Origin: an uncultured Phascolarctobacterium sp.
GTDB taxonomy: Bacteria; Bacillota; Negativicutes; Acidaminococcales; Acidaminococcaceae
Direction: 5' to 3'
Length of the DNA stretch: 64,000 bases
NCBI GenBank assembly: GCA_900545535.1
Contig: UQZN01000011.1
Coordinates: 30,317 to 94,316, forward strand
The notes beneath the pieces were generated by a model. The model was not told the origin of the DNA, searched no databases, and saw only the letters and a program-made list of their open reading frames with translations. This document shows positions 50,269 to 59,543 of this stretch, one piece after another. Position numbers and translations under genes: made by a program. Position 1 is the stretch's first letter; each line of letters opens with the position of its first letter.

Positions 50269-52503
50269 ATGAAAAAATATTGGCCTAAATACGGTAACAA
50301 AAATATATTGGCGGCATTCATAGCTGCTGATTTGCTGGCAATGTCTGTTTGCGGGTCTGTGCTGGCGGCAGGGGTTGGTATTGACACGTCTTATGACGGG
50401 CGCAAGACAGGTTTTGTCAGTCCGGTCAAAAATCAGCTTAACTATGGCAGCTGTTGGGCCTTTGGTATGCTGGCTACGGTGGAGGCCAACTGGAACAAGC
50501 AGCGGCAGGCAGCCATAGAGGAAGGCAAGATCACCGAAGCTGTCGCGAAAGCCGATTTTTCTGAACGCTATCTGGCCTGGCTGGGTTATAATGCGCCGCT
50601 GGGTACAGATGCGTCCATCTATCCGCACCCGTTTTATCCAAGCTTTATCGATCCTGATAGGGGGATTTATGATGCCTATGATCAGGGCGGCCTGGAATTT
50701 AAGGCTGCAGCGCTGCTGACGCGTGGTACGGGTTTGACCTGGGAAGCCAATGCTCCGTTTGCTTCCCAACCTTTTCAGAAAAATGATCCGGCAACGAGGA
50801 TGCAGGGAGTTACGTTGCAGCCGGAGGTTGGTCTGGTGACGCAGGTCTATGGCCTGTACCAGTATGTTGATAGTATGCCTGTTAATTATGATTACGATGG
50901 TAATATCGATAACGAGCGGCAGGCTTATATCAAGCAATTGATAACTGAGAACGGCATTATTTCTGTTGGTATCTATGCCGGGCCAGAATGGAATGACGCC
51001 AGTATTACGGAAATATATAACCAGGACTTTGACTTGGGAGCCAACCACGAAGTAGGGCTGGTAGGCTGGGATGATGATTATGAGTTTACAAATTATAAAG
51101 ACAAGAACGGTCAGCCGTTAAAGGGCGCCTGGATCATGCGCAATTCCTGGGGGGAGAAATGGGGCGACGGTGGCTATGCCTATGTGTCCTATCATGATAC
51201 CAGTCTGACCGGCGGCGTTACCAGTGTTGTCGAAGCAGATCCTCTAAGATATACTTCTATCAGCCAGCACGGACAGCTGGGCAGCGATATTTACTGGCGC
51301 TGGGACGACGAAGATCCTGTTGCGAGGGAGACCGGCAAAGGTATGGCCAGCCATTATGTGGCCGCCAGGCCGCAGTTTTTAAAAGCGGTGGGTTTTTGTA
51401 CGCTGACGGACGCTGCCAGTTATGAGATCGAAGTGCTGTCCGGGGCGACTGATCCTGAAAATGGCAAAAGCGTCTATACGCAAAAAGGCACGTTTGGGAA
51501 GGATGACAGCAAAGATTATGTCGGTTACCGCACTGTGGAGCTGGATAAATTTACCCTGCTGCCGGCAGGCGGCGATTATGTAGTCAGGGTTAAGGTCTAT
51601 GACAATAATGGTAAATTATTAGGTACCCAGATCGTGATCGATGATCTCAGCCCCGCGTCACCGGGAAATTCGTTCATTAGTTTTGGCGAGGCAGGTGGCT
51701 GGCAGGATATTACTGCTGACGGTAATTTTTCTATAGTGCTGGCTGCGCTCGGCAAAGATACGATCCTGGCCAATGGCGGGGATTTTACCGTCGGCTGGCT
51801 GGATGACGGCGGTGTGGGCGGCAGTATCATCAACCTGGGTAAGAAAGATGAGCTGTACGGCAGCGATCCATTCGACCCGGAACGGAAAACTTTGTCGAAT
51901 ATGACAGTTGACCTGGAGGCTGGCGTTACGGATTCTGTCTATGGCGGCTCGATCATTGGTGAGGGGAAGGTTATAAAAATCGGCACGGGCAAGCTTGACC
52001 TGACCGGCTATAATACTTACAGCGGCAAGACTTTAGTGCAGGCAGGTACGCTGGCTGTCAACGGTTATCTGACCAACAGCGATGTTACGGTCAGCACCGC
52101 AGCGGCAGATAATGCTAAAAATGCAGCCGCAGGTCAGCCTAAGTTACAAGGCAATGGCTTTATTACCAAACACGTTGAAAATATAAATGGTATCGTGGCG
52201 CCGGGCAATTCTATTGGGCATCTGACTGTCGGCAGTTACACGCAGGGGAAAGATGGCGTGCTGGAACTGGAAGGCGGCATCAACGGCGGGGACAAGCTGA
52301 CTGTGCGAGGTACAGCCAAACTTGACGGCACGGTGCAAATTGTACCTAATGGTTATTTTGCTAACGGCGAGAATACTTTGCGGCTGACCGATTTTATAGA
52401 AGCAGGCACATTAGAGCAGGACAATAATTTGCAGTTAGAAGGAAAAGATTCCACAGATTCTATAGTACGCGTTGAGTACAAAAGCACATCCGGGGGGATA
52501 TAA
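50269..52503 (+). CDS. Papain-like (C1A) protease autotransporter, passenger part
   Basis: 744 residues. A signal peptide (about 1-34, ending VLAAG) is followed by a C1A cysteine-protease domain: KNQLNYGSCWAFG (catalytic Cys), NHEVGLVGWDDDYEF (His) and WIMRNSWGEKWGDGGYAYVS (Asn). Then comes a beta-rich region and an autotransporter-associated repeat (GTGKLDLTGYNTYSGKTLVQ, GIVAPGNSIGHLTVG). The frame stops at TAA 52501-52503, right after a G6 run. With one more G it would read on into the beta-barrel at 52497-53639, giving about 1120 residues. As sequenced the passenger lacks its outer-membrane anchor. Confidence 0.85.
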   Translation: MKKYWPKYGNKNILAAFIAADLLAMSVCGSVLAAGVGIDTSYDGRKTGFVSPVKNQLNYGSCWAFGMLATVEANWNKQRQAAIEEGKITEAVAKADFSERYLAWLGYNAPLGTDASIYPHPFYPSFIDPDRGIYDAYDQGGLEFKAAALLTRGTGLTWEANAPFASQPFQKNDPATRMQGVTLQPEVGLVTQVYGLYQYVDSMPVNYDYDGNIDNERQAYIKQLITENGIISVGIYAGPEWNDASITEIYNQDFDLGANHEVGLVGWDDDYEFTNYKDKNGQPLKGAWIMRNSWGEKWGDGGYAYVSYHDTSLTGGVTSVVEADPLRYTSISQHGQLGSDIYWRWDDEDPVARETGKGMASHYVAARPQFLKAVGFCTLTDAASYEIEVLSGATDPENGKSVYTQKGTFGKDDSKDYVGYRTVELDKFTLLPAGGDYVVRVKVYDNNGKLLGTQIVIDDLSPASPGNSFISFGEAGGWQDITADGNFSIVLAALGKDTILANGGDFTVGWLDDGGVGGSIINLGKKDELYGSDPFDPERKTLSNMTVDLEAGVTDSVYGGSIIGEGKVIKIGTGKLDLTGYNTYSGKTLVQAGTLAVNGYLTNSDVTVSTAAADNAKNAAAGQPKLQGNGFITKHVENINGIVAPGNSIGHLTVGSYTQGKDGVLELEGGINGGDKLTVRGTAKLDGTVQIVPNGYFANGENTLRLTDFIEAGTLEQDNNLQLEGKDSTDSIVRVEYKSTSGGI
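52492..52497 (+). repeat. G6 tract at the passenger/barrel frameshift
   Basis: Six G. Adding one (or removing two) joins the two frames: the join reads STSGGDITFSASRAADAYSK and continues without a stop into the barrel. Confidence 0.8.
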
Positions 52504-53639
52504 CATTCTCCGCCAGCAGGGCTGCCGATGCATACAGTAAAATTGCTGCCACTGCGGACGGACATCAGTTGGCCGTCTTTTTAGACCAAAAGGCCGGAGC
52601 TATGATCGGGGACGCGCAGAATATCGTTGGTGGTATCGATTTTGCAAAATTCACAATCGATGCGACAGCAGAGCAAATGACCCCGCGAGCATATGACAGC
52701 CTGCAGTATGCGGCACAGAGCCGCATCAAAATGCTGACGGATCTGACCAGTGACCGCTTACTGGAAAATGAGCGGCAACAGGAAGGCGAATGGTCGCTTT
52801 ATGCCCAGCCGCTGCGGCTGGAGTTTGACCAGAACAGCTGGCACAGCTATGCCGGGTTCAGCGGTCAAAGCAGCGGGATTTTAGTCGGCGCCCAGCGTCA
52901 GGCTGGCAACTGGCGTTATGGACTTTATGGCGCTTATTTGGATAACAAAACTGATGTTATGGCCGCTGCGCCCCTGCACAGCGAAAGCCAGGGCGGCTTT
53001 ATCGGTATCACCGGGTATTATGCAGCCGATCCTGAACGGGGGCAGTTTTATTATGGACTGCTGCAGGGCGGTGCCGAACGCTATGATACCAAACGTAATG
53101 TCATGTTGGGCAATAGCTATTTCAGCAGCTACGACAAGAAATGGACGAGCCGCAGTTTAACGACAGAGGCCGGGACCGGCTGGCGTCTGCCGCAGCGGCA
53201 GGGAACACTTATACCTGTTGCAGCTTTGCGCTATAGTCTGCTGGATTATCACGGCATTACTGAAAGCAGTGCTGCGGATGGTGCGGCGGTAAGCCGCGGC
53301 GCCAGCGATCTGCAATCGCTGCAAAGCAAGGTAGGACTGCGTATAGAACTTGGCAAAGAGCAGCTGGGAGCAGTGACGGAACGCAGCTACGACATGAGTG
53401 CCATGTGGTACCATGAATGGCTTAACAACGATACTGATTACAGCTGGAACCGTTTTGCCGGGCAGGATCGTCTGAACGAAAAGGGCGGCGGCAGTGCCGG
53501 GCGTGATACCTATACTTTAAGCGCCGGGATGCAGCTGCAGGAAAACAATAAATTTACGCTGCGGGCGGCCGTGGGTAAAGCCTTTGGCAAAGGTTATCAC
53601 GACAGTAAGGTATCGGTAGACTGTCAGTGGTATTTTTAA
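52497..53639 (+). CDS. Autotransporter beta-barrel, out-of-frame C-terminal part
   Basis: About 380 residues continue in this frame from the G6 tract. The start is not independent: no ribosome site precedes the first usable codon at 52569. LYAQPLRLEFDQNSWHSYAG, SSGILVGAQRQAGNWRYGLY, alternating hydrophobic strands and a final aromatic SVDCQWYF end are typical of the type V secretion barrel that inserts in the outer membrane. It is normally the C-terminus of the preceding protease. Confidence 0.85.
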   Translation, partial: DITFSASRAADAYSKIAATADGHQLAVFLDQKAGAMIGDAQNIVGGIDFAKFTIDATAEQMTPRAYDSLQYAAQSRIKMLTDLTSDRLLENERQQEGEWSLYAQPLRLEFDQNSWHSYAGFSGQSSGILVGAQRQAGNWRYGLYGAYLDNKTDVMAAAPLHSESQGGFIGITGYYAADPERGQFYYGLLQGGAERYDTKRNVMLGNSYFSSYDKKWTSRSLTTEAGTGWRLPQRQGTLIPVAALRYSLLDYHGITESSAADGAAVSRGASDLQSLQSKVGLRIELGKEQLGAVTERSYDMSAMWYHEWLNNDTDYSWNRFAGQDRLNEKGGGSAGRDTYTLSAGMQLQENNKFTLRAAVGKAFGKGYHDSKVSVDCQWYF

Positions 53640-53752
53640 AACCGTTTGCTCTGTTTTCGCTGATAATTTAGTGGAGCTGGCAGCGTTAAATATGGTAAAA
53701 TTAATATATCTGAACTAAATATAAAAATTTATTGCGAACAGGAGAATTTATT

Positions 53753-55054
53753 ATGCAGCAGGATATGATCGTAATCTTAGACCTCGGCAGCCATGAAAAT
53801 ACGATGGTGGCCCGCGCCGTAAGGGAACTTGGCGTTTACAGTGAAATCAAGGCGCATGATATTACAGCGGCAGAGCTGCAGGCACTGCCGAATGTCAAAG
53901 GTATCATCATCAACGGTGGCGAAAATAATATTATCGACGGTAAGCCGATTGATGTGGAGGCTGCCGTTTATCAGTTTGGCGTACCGGTAATGTCCGTTGG
54001 CCATGCTTTGGCGAAAGTAGAAAACCTGCCTGCCTGGCCGGAACATGAAGCTATGCTGGAGCTGCTCAAAAAATTTGTTTTTGACCAATGCCATGCTACA
54101 GCTAACTGGAATATGAAAAACTTCATCAACGATCAGGTCGAACTGATTAAAAAACAGGTCGGCGATAAAAAAGTACTGCTGGCACTGTCCGGCGGCGTCG
54201 ACTCCTCTGTTGTTGCCGCACTTCTGATCAAAGCCATCGGCTCTCAGTTGACCTGCGTGCATGTTAATCATGGACTGATGCGCAAAGACGAGTCAGAAAG
54301 CGTCGTCAGAGTTTTCAGAGATGAACTTAAGGCCAATCTTGTCTATGTTGACGCCAGCGAACGCTTTCTGTCTAAACTGGACGGCGTAGCTGATCCGGAA
54401 GCAAAAAGAAAAATTATCGGCGCCGAATTTATCCGTGTTTTTGAAGAAGAAGCGCGTAAACTGGACGGCATCGAATTTTTGGGACAAGGCACAATTTATC
54501 CTGACGTTGTCGAATCCGGAACGAAAACAGCCAAAAGCGTCAAAAGCCATCATAATGTCGGCGGTCTGCCCGAAGACCTGCAATTCAAGCTGGTCGAACC
54601 TTTGTATCAGCTGTTCAAAGACGAAGTGCGTGCCTGCGGTATCGAACTGGGACTGCCGCACAGCATGGTCTATCGTCAGCCCTTCCCCGGACCGGGCCTC
54701 GGCGTAAGATGTCTGGGGGCTATCACTAAAGAACGTCTGGAAGCAGTGCGTGAAGCTGACGCTATTTTGCGTGAAGAATTTGCCAATGCCGGCCTCGATA
54801 AAAAGGTCTGGCAGTATTTCACCGTTGTACCCGATTTCAAATCCGTCGGCGTACGCGATAATGCCAGAACCTTTGAATATCCGGTCATCATCCGTGCTAT
54901 CAATACCGTCGATGCCATGACCGCTACTGTCGAAGAACTGGACTGGCCGATTTTGCACAAAATCACCCATAGGATTCTGGCTGAAGTGAAAAACGTCAAC
55001 CGCGTCTGCTACGACCTGTCCCCTAAACCGAATGCTACTATCGAGTGGGAATAG
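53753..55054 (+). CDS. guaA: GMP synthase with degenerate glutaminase domain
   Basis: 433 residues from ATG 53753 (AGGAG upstream); GuaA is normally about 510-525. The synthetase part is intact: LLALSGGVDSSVVAALL (PP-loop), EFLGQGTIYPDVVES, KSHHNVGGLPEDL and the dimerisation end PFPGPGLGVRCLG to ATIEWE. The N-terminal amidotransferase is only about 115 residues: VILDLGSHENTMVARAVREL is recognisable, but the nucleophile region reads PVMSVGHALA instead of GICYGMQ, and the His-Glu part is missing. The enzyme probably uses free ammonia or a separate glutaminase. Confidence 0.9.
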   Translation: MQQDMIVILDLGSHENTMVARAVRELGVYSEIKAHDITAAELQALPNVKGIIINGGENNIIDGKPIDVEAAVYQFGVPVMSVGHALAKVENLPAWPEHEAMLELLKKFVFDQCHATANWNMKNFINDQVELIKKQVGDKKVLLALSGGVDSSVVAALLIKAIGSQLTCVHVNHGLMRKDESESVVRVFRDELKANLVYVDASERFLSKLDGVADPEAKRKIIGAEFIRVFEEEARKLDGIEFLGQGTIYPDVVESGTKTAKSVKSHHNVGGLPEDLQFKLVEPLYQLFKDEVRACGIELGLPHSMVYRQPFPGPGLGVRCLGAITKERLEAVREADAILREEFANAGLDKKVWQYFTVVPDFKSVGVRDNARTFEYPVIIRAINTVDAMTATVEELDWPILHKITHRILAEVKNVNRVCYDLSPKPNATIEWE

Positions 55055-55063
55055 GACTTGCTT

Positions 55064-55110
55064 TCCGCGGGAATCCTTGATAAACAAGGATTCCCGCGGA
55101 TTTTTTATTT
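55064..55110 (+). terminator. Intrinsic terminator after guaA
   Basis: CCGCGGGAATCCTTG pairs perfectly with CAAGGATTCCCGCGG, followed by ATTTTTTATTT. Confidence 0.92.
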
Positions 55111-55159
55111 TAGGCCTTAACATCAAGAAGTAAAAAAATTTCTGCGATTGACAAGCAAA

Positions 55160-55186
55160 ATGCACGGGTGATATATACCCGTGCAT
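55160..55186 (-). terminator. Terminator of the hsd operon
   Basis: ATGCACGGGT and ACCCGTGCAT form a 10-bp stem 60 bp downstream of hsdR on the minus strand, followed by TTTGC. Confidence 0.65.
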
Positions 55187-55245
55187 TGCGTGTCATATGC
55201 TTTATATATAAATTGTCTTTGGACTGTTGTTCTTATGTTTTAAAC

Positions 55246-58200
55246 CTATATTGTTCCACCCACGCCTTTAAATTTCTCCACAAAGGCAGCTATTTTTTGA
55301 AAAACAGTCTGCTTTTTCGTTAAATATGTAGGATTAAGAGGACTCATTTTAGGAAGAACTTCATTTAGTTCCGTTCCGTTTTCGCTAGCATATTCTTTTT
55401 TTAATGAAGCAAGGATGTACCGTTTGGCTGCATCTTGGTTAAGTTTTTCAGTATTAATTAATTCTTCTGCTTCTCTTTTTTGCTCAGTTTGAGCAAATGA
55501 GAAGAAGGAATCAATAATGCTTGCTTTATCTTGAATATCGTCTAAATCAGTTTGGTTAATAAAATCTATTACCAAGCTTTCTTTTGCGCGATTTCCGATG
55601 CTGGAACGAATGATACGACGTATCTCTTCAACCAGAATTTCTTTGTCTTTTACTTTTTTATTTTTTTCAAAAATCAGCTCAAGAATATAATCCAAGTTTA
55701 TTTCTTGTGATTTCAATAAATCTACTTCAAATACAACATCATCCCAATCGATTGAATCACTTTCCTTATCTTTTCCTACTTTTTCTCGACGAAGCCAATC
55801 TCGGATATCGTTATATGTAGAACGATAATCTTGAATTATTCTTTCATCAAGGATATCGATTCCTTCCATAGCTTCTAAATCTTCATCGCTCATATAATGA
55901 GTTGCTTTAAATTCTTCCAGAGCTTTCGTATCGTGTATATCAATTGATTGCAGGGCTTTTAAATTGGTAAACTCATCATAGTTTTGCAGTATGTTTTCAA
56001 CTCGCAAATATTCACCAAACAGCTTTGCAAAATCTTTTTTATCCTTTTCAGTAACAATATTATCAACATCAGGAAAGCGTGCGTTTAATTCTTTTACTAC
56101 GTCTACATATCCACGGCGTGCCTCGCCTGTAGAAATATCGGTAAACCCTTCCATATATTCCTTATAGCTTTTTTCAAGCACTACATTTTTGGTGTTTTTA
56201 TCTCCAAAAAGAGTAATGGCATCAATTGTCGCTTGCTCCAGATTTCTAAAAGTAACAATATTACCAAATGTTTTGGTAGCATCATAAATACGATTGGTTC
56301 TCGAAAATGCTTGCATTAAACCATGGTAGCGAAGGTTTTTATCTACGAATAGTGTGTTCAATGTCGGTGCATCGAACCCAGTTAAAAACATACCGACTAC
56401 AATCAACAAATCGACTTCTTGCTTTCTTACCCGGTTTGCAAGGTCACGATAATAGTTTTGAAACTCCTTGCTCTCCACACCAAAATTGGTTTTGAACATG
56501 GCATTATAATTGCTGATGGCATACGTTAAAAACTCTTTTGCACTGCTATCCATGGCTGTGGGCTCAAAGGTTTCGTCCACAATTTCGCCAATGGCATTTT
56601 GCTCCTCGTTGGCGGCAAAGGAAAAAATCGTTGCAATTTTCAGCGGTTTTTCGCTTTCCTTTTGCAAGTCATGCAATGCCTCGTAGTAGAGCTTTGCGGC
56701 ATCAACGCCGCTTACGGCAAACATGGCATTGAACCCTTTTGCCCCGGCATGGGAGCGGTGTGTCTTTACCCTGAAGTTATTCAGAATGTATTGGGAAATT
56801 TCTTTGATTCGTTCGGGGTGTAGTAGCGCCTCCTTCGTTTCGGCGGCGGTCAGCTTTTTCTCATCCTGCTCCATTTCGATGGATTTAAACTTAGGCCGAA
56901 CATCGTTATAATCCACTTTGAATTTAAGCACTTTTTCGTCTCTGATAGCATCAGTGATAACATAGGAGTGTAGTTCTCGTCCAAATATTGAAGCAGTTGT
57001 TTCAGCACCAAGGGCATTTTCAGGGAAGATTGGTGTTCCTGTAAAGCCAAATTGATAATATTGCTTAAACTTTTTATGAATGTTTTTTTGTGCCTCTCCA
57101 AACTGTGAACGATGAGCCTCGTCAAAAATAAAAACTACTTGTTTATTGTAAATAGGCAAATCAGCTTCGGTTTTAATAAGATTATTCAGCTTTTGAATAG
57201 TCGTAACAATAATTTTATTATCATCTTTTTCAATATTGCGTTTCAGCCCGGCGGTGTTTTCAGAACCGTTCACGCTATCAGGTGAAAAACGCTGATATTC
57301 TTTCATCGTCTGATAGTCCAAATCTTTTCTATCTACAACAAAAAACACTTTATCTATAAAATCAAGTTCAGTCGCTAAGCGGGCAGCTTTAAAACTAGTC
57401 AAGGTTTTGCCTGATCCGGTTGTATGCCAAATATATCCACCACTTTCGTTGGAGCTCCATTTTTTTGCTTGGTATGAGCTGTTAATTTTCCACAAAATTC
57501 TTTCTGTTGCTGCGATTTGATAAGGGCGCATAATTAACAAGTTATTGCTGGTATCAAAGACTGAATAATGCAGCAAAATATTAAGTAATGTGTTTTTTTG
57601 AAAGAAAGTAGCTGTAAAATCCTTTAAATCCTTAATTAGAGTATTATCTGCTCTTGCCCAGTTCATTGTAAAATCAAAACTGTTTTTATCACGTTTAGTA
57701 GTGTTTGCAAAGTAGCGGCTGTCGGTACCATTTGATATAACAAAAATTTGCAAATACTTAAACAGAGAGTTTTCTGCATTAAAACTCTCTTTGCTATATC
57801 TATTTATTTGATTAAAGGCTTCTTTAATGGCGATTCCACGTTTTTTTAGTTCGACCTGAACCAAAGGTAGCCCATTTACCAAAATCGTAACATCATATCG
57901 ATTGGCATGAGTCCCTGTTTGTTCAAATTGAGAAACTACCTGCATTTTATTTCTTGATAGGTTCTTTTTATCCACTAAGTAAATATTTTGTATATGTCCG
58001 TCATCAAAAACAAAGTCATAAATGTAATCATTATGGATTTTACGGGTTTTATCGATATGATTGTCACTTGGATTATCTAAATATTCTTCGCAAAATCGTG
58101 CCCATTCTGAAGAACTAAACTCTACATTGTTCAGTATTTGTAATTGGGCACGAGCATTTTCAAGCATTGCATTAGGTGTAGTGAGTTTCGGGAGATACTC

Positions 58201-58353
58201 ATATCCTTGATTAACTAGGTCTTGTATAAATTCTCTCTCAAGGGATGACTCAGTTTGATAAAAAGATGCTGTTTCATGTATAACTGAGTATTTTGTGTAT
58301 TTATCTAAAACTATAAAATTGTTTGATTCCGCAATGGTGTTATAGTCGCACAT
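55246..58353 (-). CDS. hsdR: Type I restriction enzyme R subunit
   Basis: 1035 residues. An N-terminal PD-(D/E)xK nuclease: YDVTILVNGLPLVQVELKKR (Asp and ExK). Then a superfamily 2 helicase/translocase: GGYIWHTTGSGKTLTSFKAA (Walker A), VFIFDEAHRSQFGE (DEAH box), FGFTGTPIF (motif III), and LMQAFSRTNRIYD (motif VI). A helical C-terminal part binds the methylase. ATP-driven translocation and cleavage require HsdM and HsdS, encoded upstream. The span 56540-56900 is richer in GC than the rest of the gene. Start preceded by AGGAGG. Confidence 0.95.
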   Translation of the reverse strand: MCDYNTIAESNNFIVLDKYTKYSVIHETASFYQTESSLEREFIQDLVNQGYEYLPKLTTPNAMLENARAQLQILNNVEFSSSEWARFCEEYLDNPSDNHIDKTRKIHNDYIYDFVFDDGHIQNIYLVDKKNLSRNKMQVVSQFEQTGTHANRYDVTILVNGLPLVQVELKKRGIAIKEAFNQINRYSKESFNAENSLFKYLQIFVISNGTDSRYFANTTKRDKNSFDFTMNWARADNTLIKDLKDFTATFFQKNTLLNILLHYSVFDTSNNLLIMRPYQIAATERILWKINSSYQAKKWSSNESGGYIWHTTGSGKTLTSFKAARLATELDFIDKVFFVVDRKDLDYQTMKEYQRFSPDSVNGSENTAGLKRNIEKDDNKIIVTTIQKLNNLIKTEADLPIYNKQVVFIFDEAHRSQFGEAQKNIHKKFKQYYQFGFTGTPIFPENALGAETTASIFGRELHSYVITDAIRDEKVLKFKVDYNDVRPKFKSIEMEQDEKKLTAAETKEALLHPERIKEISQYILNNFRVKTHRSHAGAKGFNAMFAVSGVDAAKLYYEALHDLQKESEKPLKIATIFSFAANEEQNAIGEIVDETFEPTAMDSSAKEFLTYAISNYNAMFKTNFGVESKEFQNYYRDLANRVRKQEVDLLIVVGMFLTGFDAPTLNTLFVDKNLRYHGLMQAFSRTNRIYDATKTFGNIVTFRNLEQATIDAITLFGDKNTKNVVLEKSYKEYMEGFTDISTGEARRGYVDVVKELNARFPDVDNIVTEKDKKDFAKLFGEYLRVENILQNYDEFTNLKALQSIDIHDTKALEEFKATHYMSDEDLEAMEGIDILDERIIQDYRSTYNDIRDWLRREKVGKDKESDSIDWDDVVFEVDLLKSQEINLDYILELIFEKNKKVKDKEILVEEIRRIIRSSIGNRAKESLVIDFINQTDLDDIQDKASIIDSFFSFAQTEQKREAEELINTEKLNQDAAKRYILASLKKEYASENGTELNEVLPKMSPLNPTYLTKKQTVFQKIAAFVEKFKGVGGTI

Positions 58354-58387
58354 TTTAAGCCTCCTAAATTATACTTTTCATATGAGG

Positions 58388-59533
58388 TCACTTAAATTGG
58401 TGATTTGCCTTGATTTGATTTAATAAATATTCTAAAACACGTTTGTCATCATCTGTTAATTCAGAAATCTCTTCACCTGAATGTTTTGAATGGCTTGAAA
58501 TATTAATAATTCTACTTTCATATGATTTTGTGGTGCCATCATTAGTCTTTGGTAAAATTTCACCCCAATTGCTGTAGCCTAAAAATGTTGAGGTTTTTTC
58601 TAAAATGTTTCTAAGAAAATTAAAATGATACTTTTTTAACTGACCTGACTTAATTGCTTTTTCAATCTCTAGTTTCAAGAAAAGGTGATAAGAAAAAGGA
58701 GAATCGTTATTTTGAGGTACTAAATCAAATTGTGCGTCCCCGTCTTTTTTTAGAAAAAAATTTCCTTGCTTGAATTCGTTATGGAGTACATTATAAAACA
58801 AGGGATTATGTGTTGTAATAACAAATTTTAAGTCAGATTCACTCTGCTTAATCAATTGCGCTAAGTTTACGGCTAATTCAATTAAATGATTATCATCCAA
58901 CGAACTTACGGGGTCATCTATAAATACATATTCCAACTTATCAAACTGATTTGTTTCCCGGTCATTTTCTTCAGGGATATTTAATACATGTACTACTTGG
59001 TCAAGCAAAGAATAAAAAATGCTCCAAATAAAACAACTTTCTTCACCTTTAGATATCTTTATATGTTGATTATCTTCATCATTGCCACGTTCATAAGAAA
59101 AGGTCACTTCTGAAAATGCATTTATTATTATATCTTTACCCGCATCATTTTTAAAAGTGTATTGCGAGTTGAAATGTGGTGTTAGTTTTTCATCGGTGTA
59201 GTGCTGAAAAATATCAATTATATTACTGTCTTGCCCTTGGTCTTCAAAAACCCACTTTGTAAAAACATTTGGGTGTATTTTTAACTTGGGATCAATGTCA
59301 TTTTGCAAATCATTATCCCAATAAAACAAATCCTCTGTAAAGGCATTATAATAAAGGATTTTTTTGCTAGCTAAGGATGTTTCTTCTACATCTATATCGA
59401 TTTTGGGGTCGACTAAAGCTTTAAATTCTCTTGAAAGTCTTGTCTTCCCCGTACCATTAAAAGCGTATATTAATTGTACTTTCTTATTGCTATCTTTTAA
59501 CTCCTGTGCTATCTCATTTAGATTTGTCCCCAT
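58388..59533 (-). CDS. AAA ATPase of the hsd locus (PrrC/RloC-related candidate)
   Basis: 381 residues. Walker A QLIYAFNGTGKTRLSREFKA (about 21-40), signature-like ISKGEESCFIWSIFYSLLDQ, Walker B EYVFIDDPVSSLDDNHLIEL and the H-loop VITTHNPLFYNV: an ABC/SMC-like ATPase of the AAA_13 type. The C-terminal part has R308-x3-E312 (FLRNILEK) and His348/351 (SSHSKHSGEE), which resembles the R-E-H pattern of PrrC anticodon nuclease. PrrC is about this size and also sits inside an hsd locus. Nuclease activity is not proven by this; many AAA_13 proteins share the pattern. Confidence 0.7.
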   Translation of the reverse strand: MGTNLNEIAQELKDSNKKVQLIYAFNGTGKTRLSREFKALVDPKIDIDVEETSLASKKILYYNAFTEDLFYWDNDLQNDIDPKLKIHPNVFTKWVFEDQGQDSNIIDIFQHYTDEKLTPHFNSQYTFKNDAGKDIIINAFSEVTFSYERGNDEDNQHIKISKGEESCFIWSIFYSLLDQVVHVLNIPEENDRETNQFDKLEYVFIDDPVSSLDDNHLIELAVNLAQLIKQSESDLKFVITTHNPLFYNVLHNEFKQGNFFLKKDGDAQFDLVPQNNDSPFSYHLFLKLEIEKAIKSGQLKKYHFNFLRNILEKTSTFLGYSNWGEILPKTNDGTTKSYESRIINISSHSKHSGEEISELTDDDKRVLEYLLNQIKANHQFK

Positions 59534-59543
59534 ATTTACACCT

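Noticed and set aside
52569..53639. Barrel as an independent gene starting at 52569
   Set aside because: No ribosome site; the frame continues upstream to the G6 tract and completes the passenger domain, so it is a frameshifted part of one gene.
55160..55186. Attachment site at the edge of the hsd island
   Set aside because: The repeat is an inverted hairpin fitting a terminator; no matching direct repeat or tRNA was seen at the other edge near 62.7 kb, and no integrase is present.
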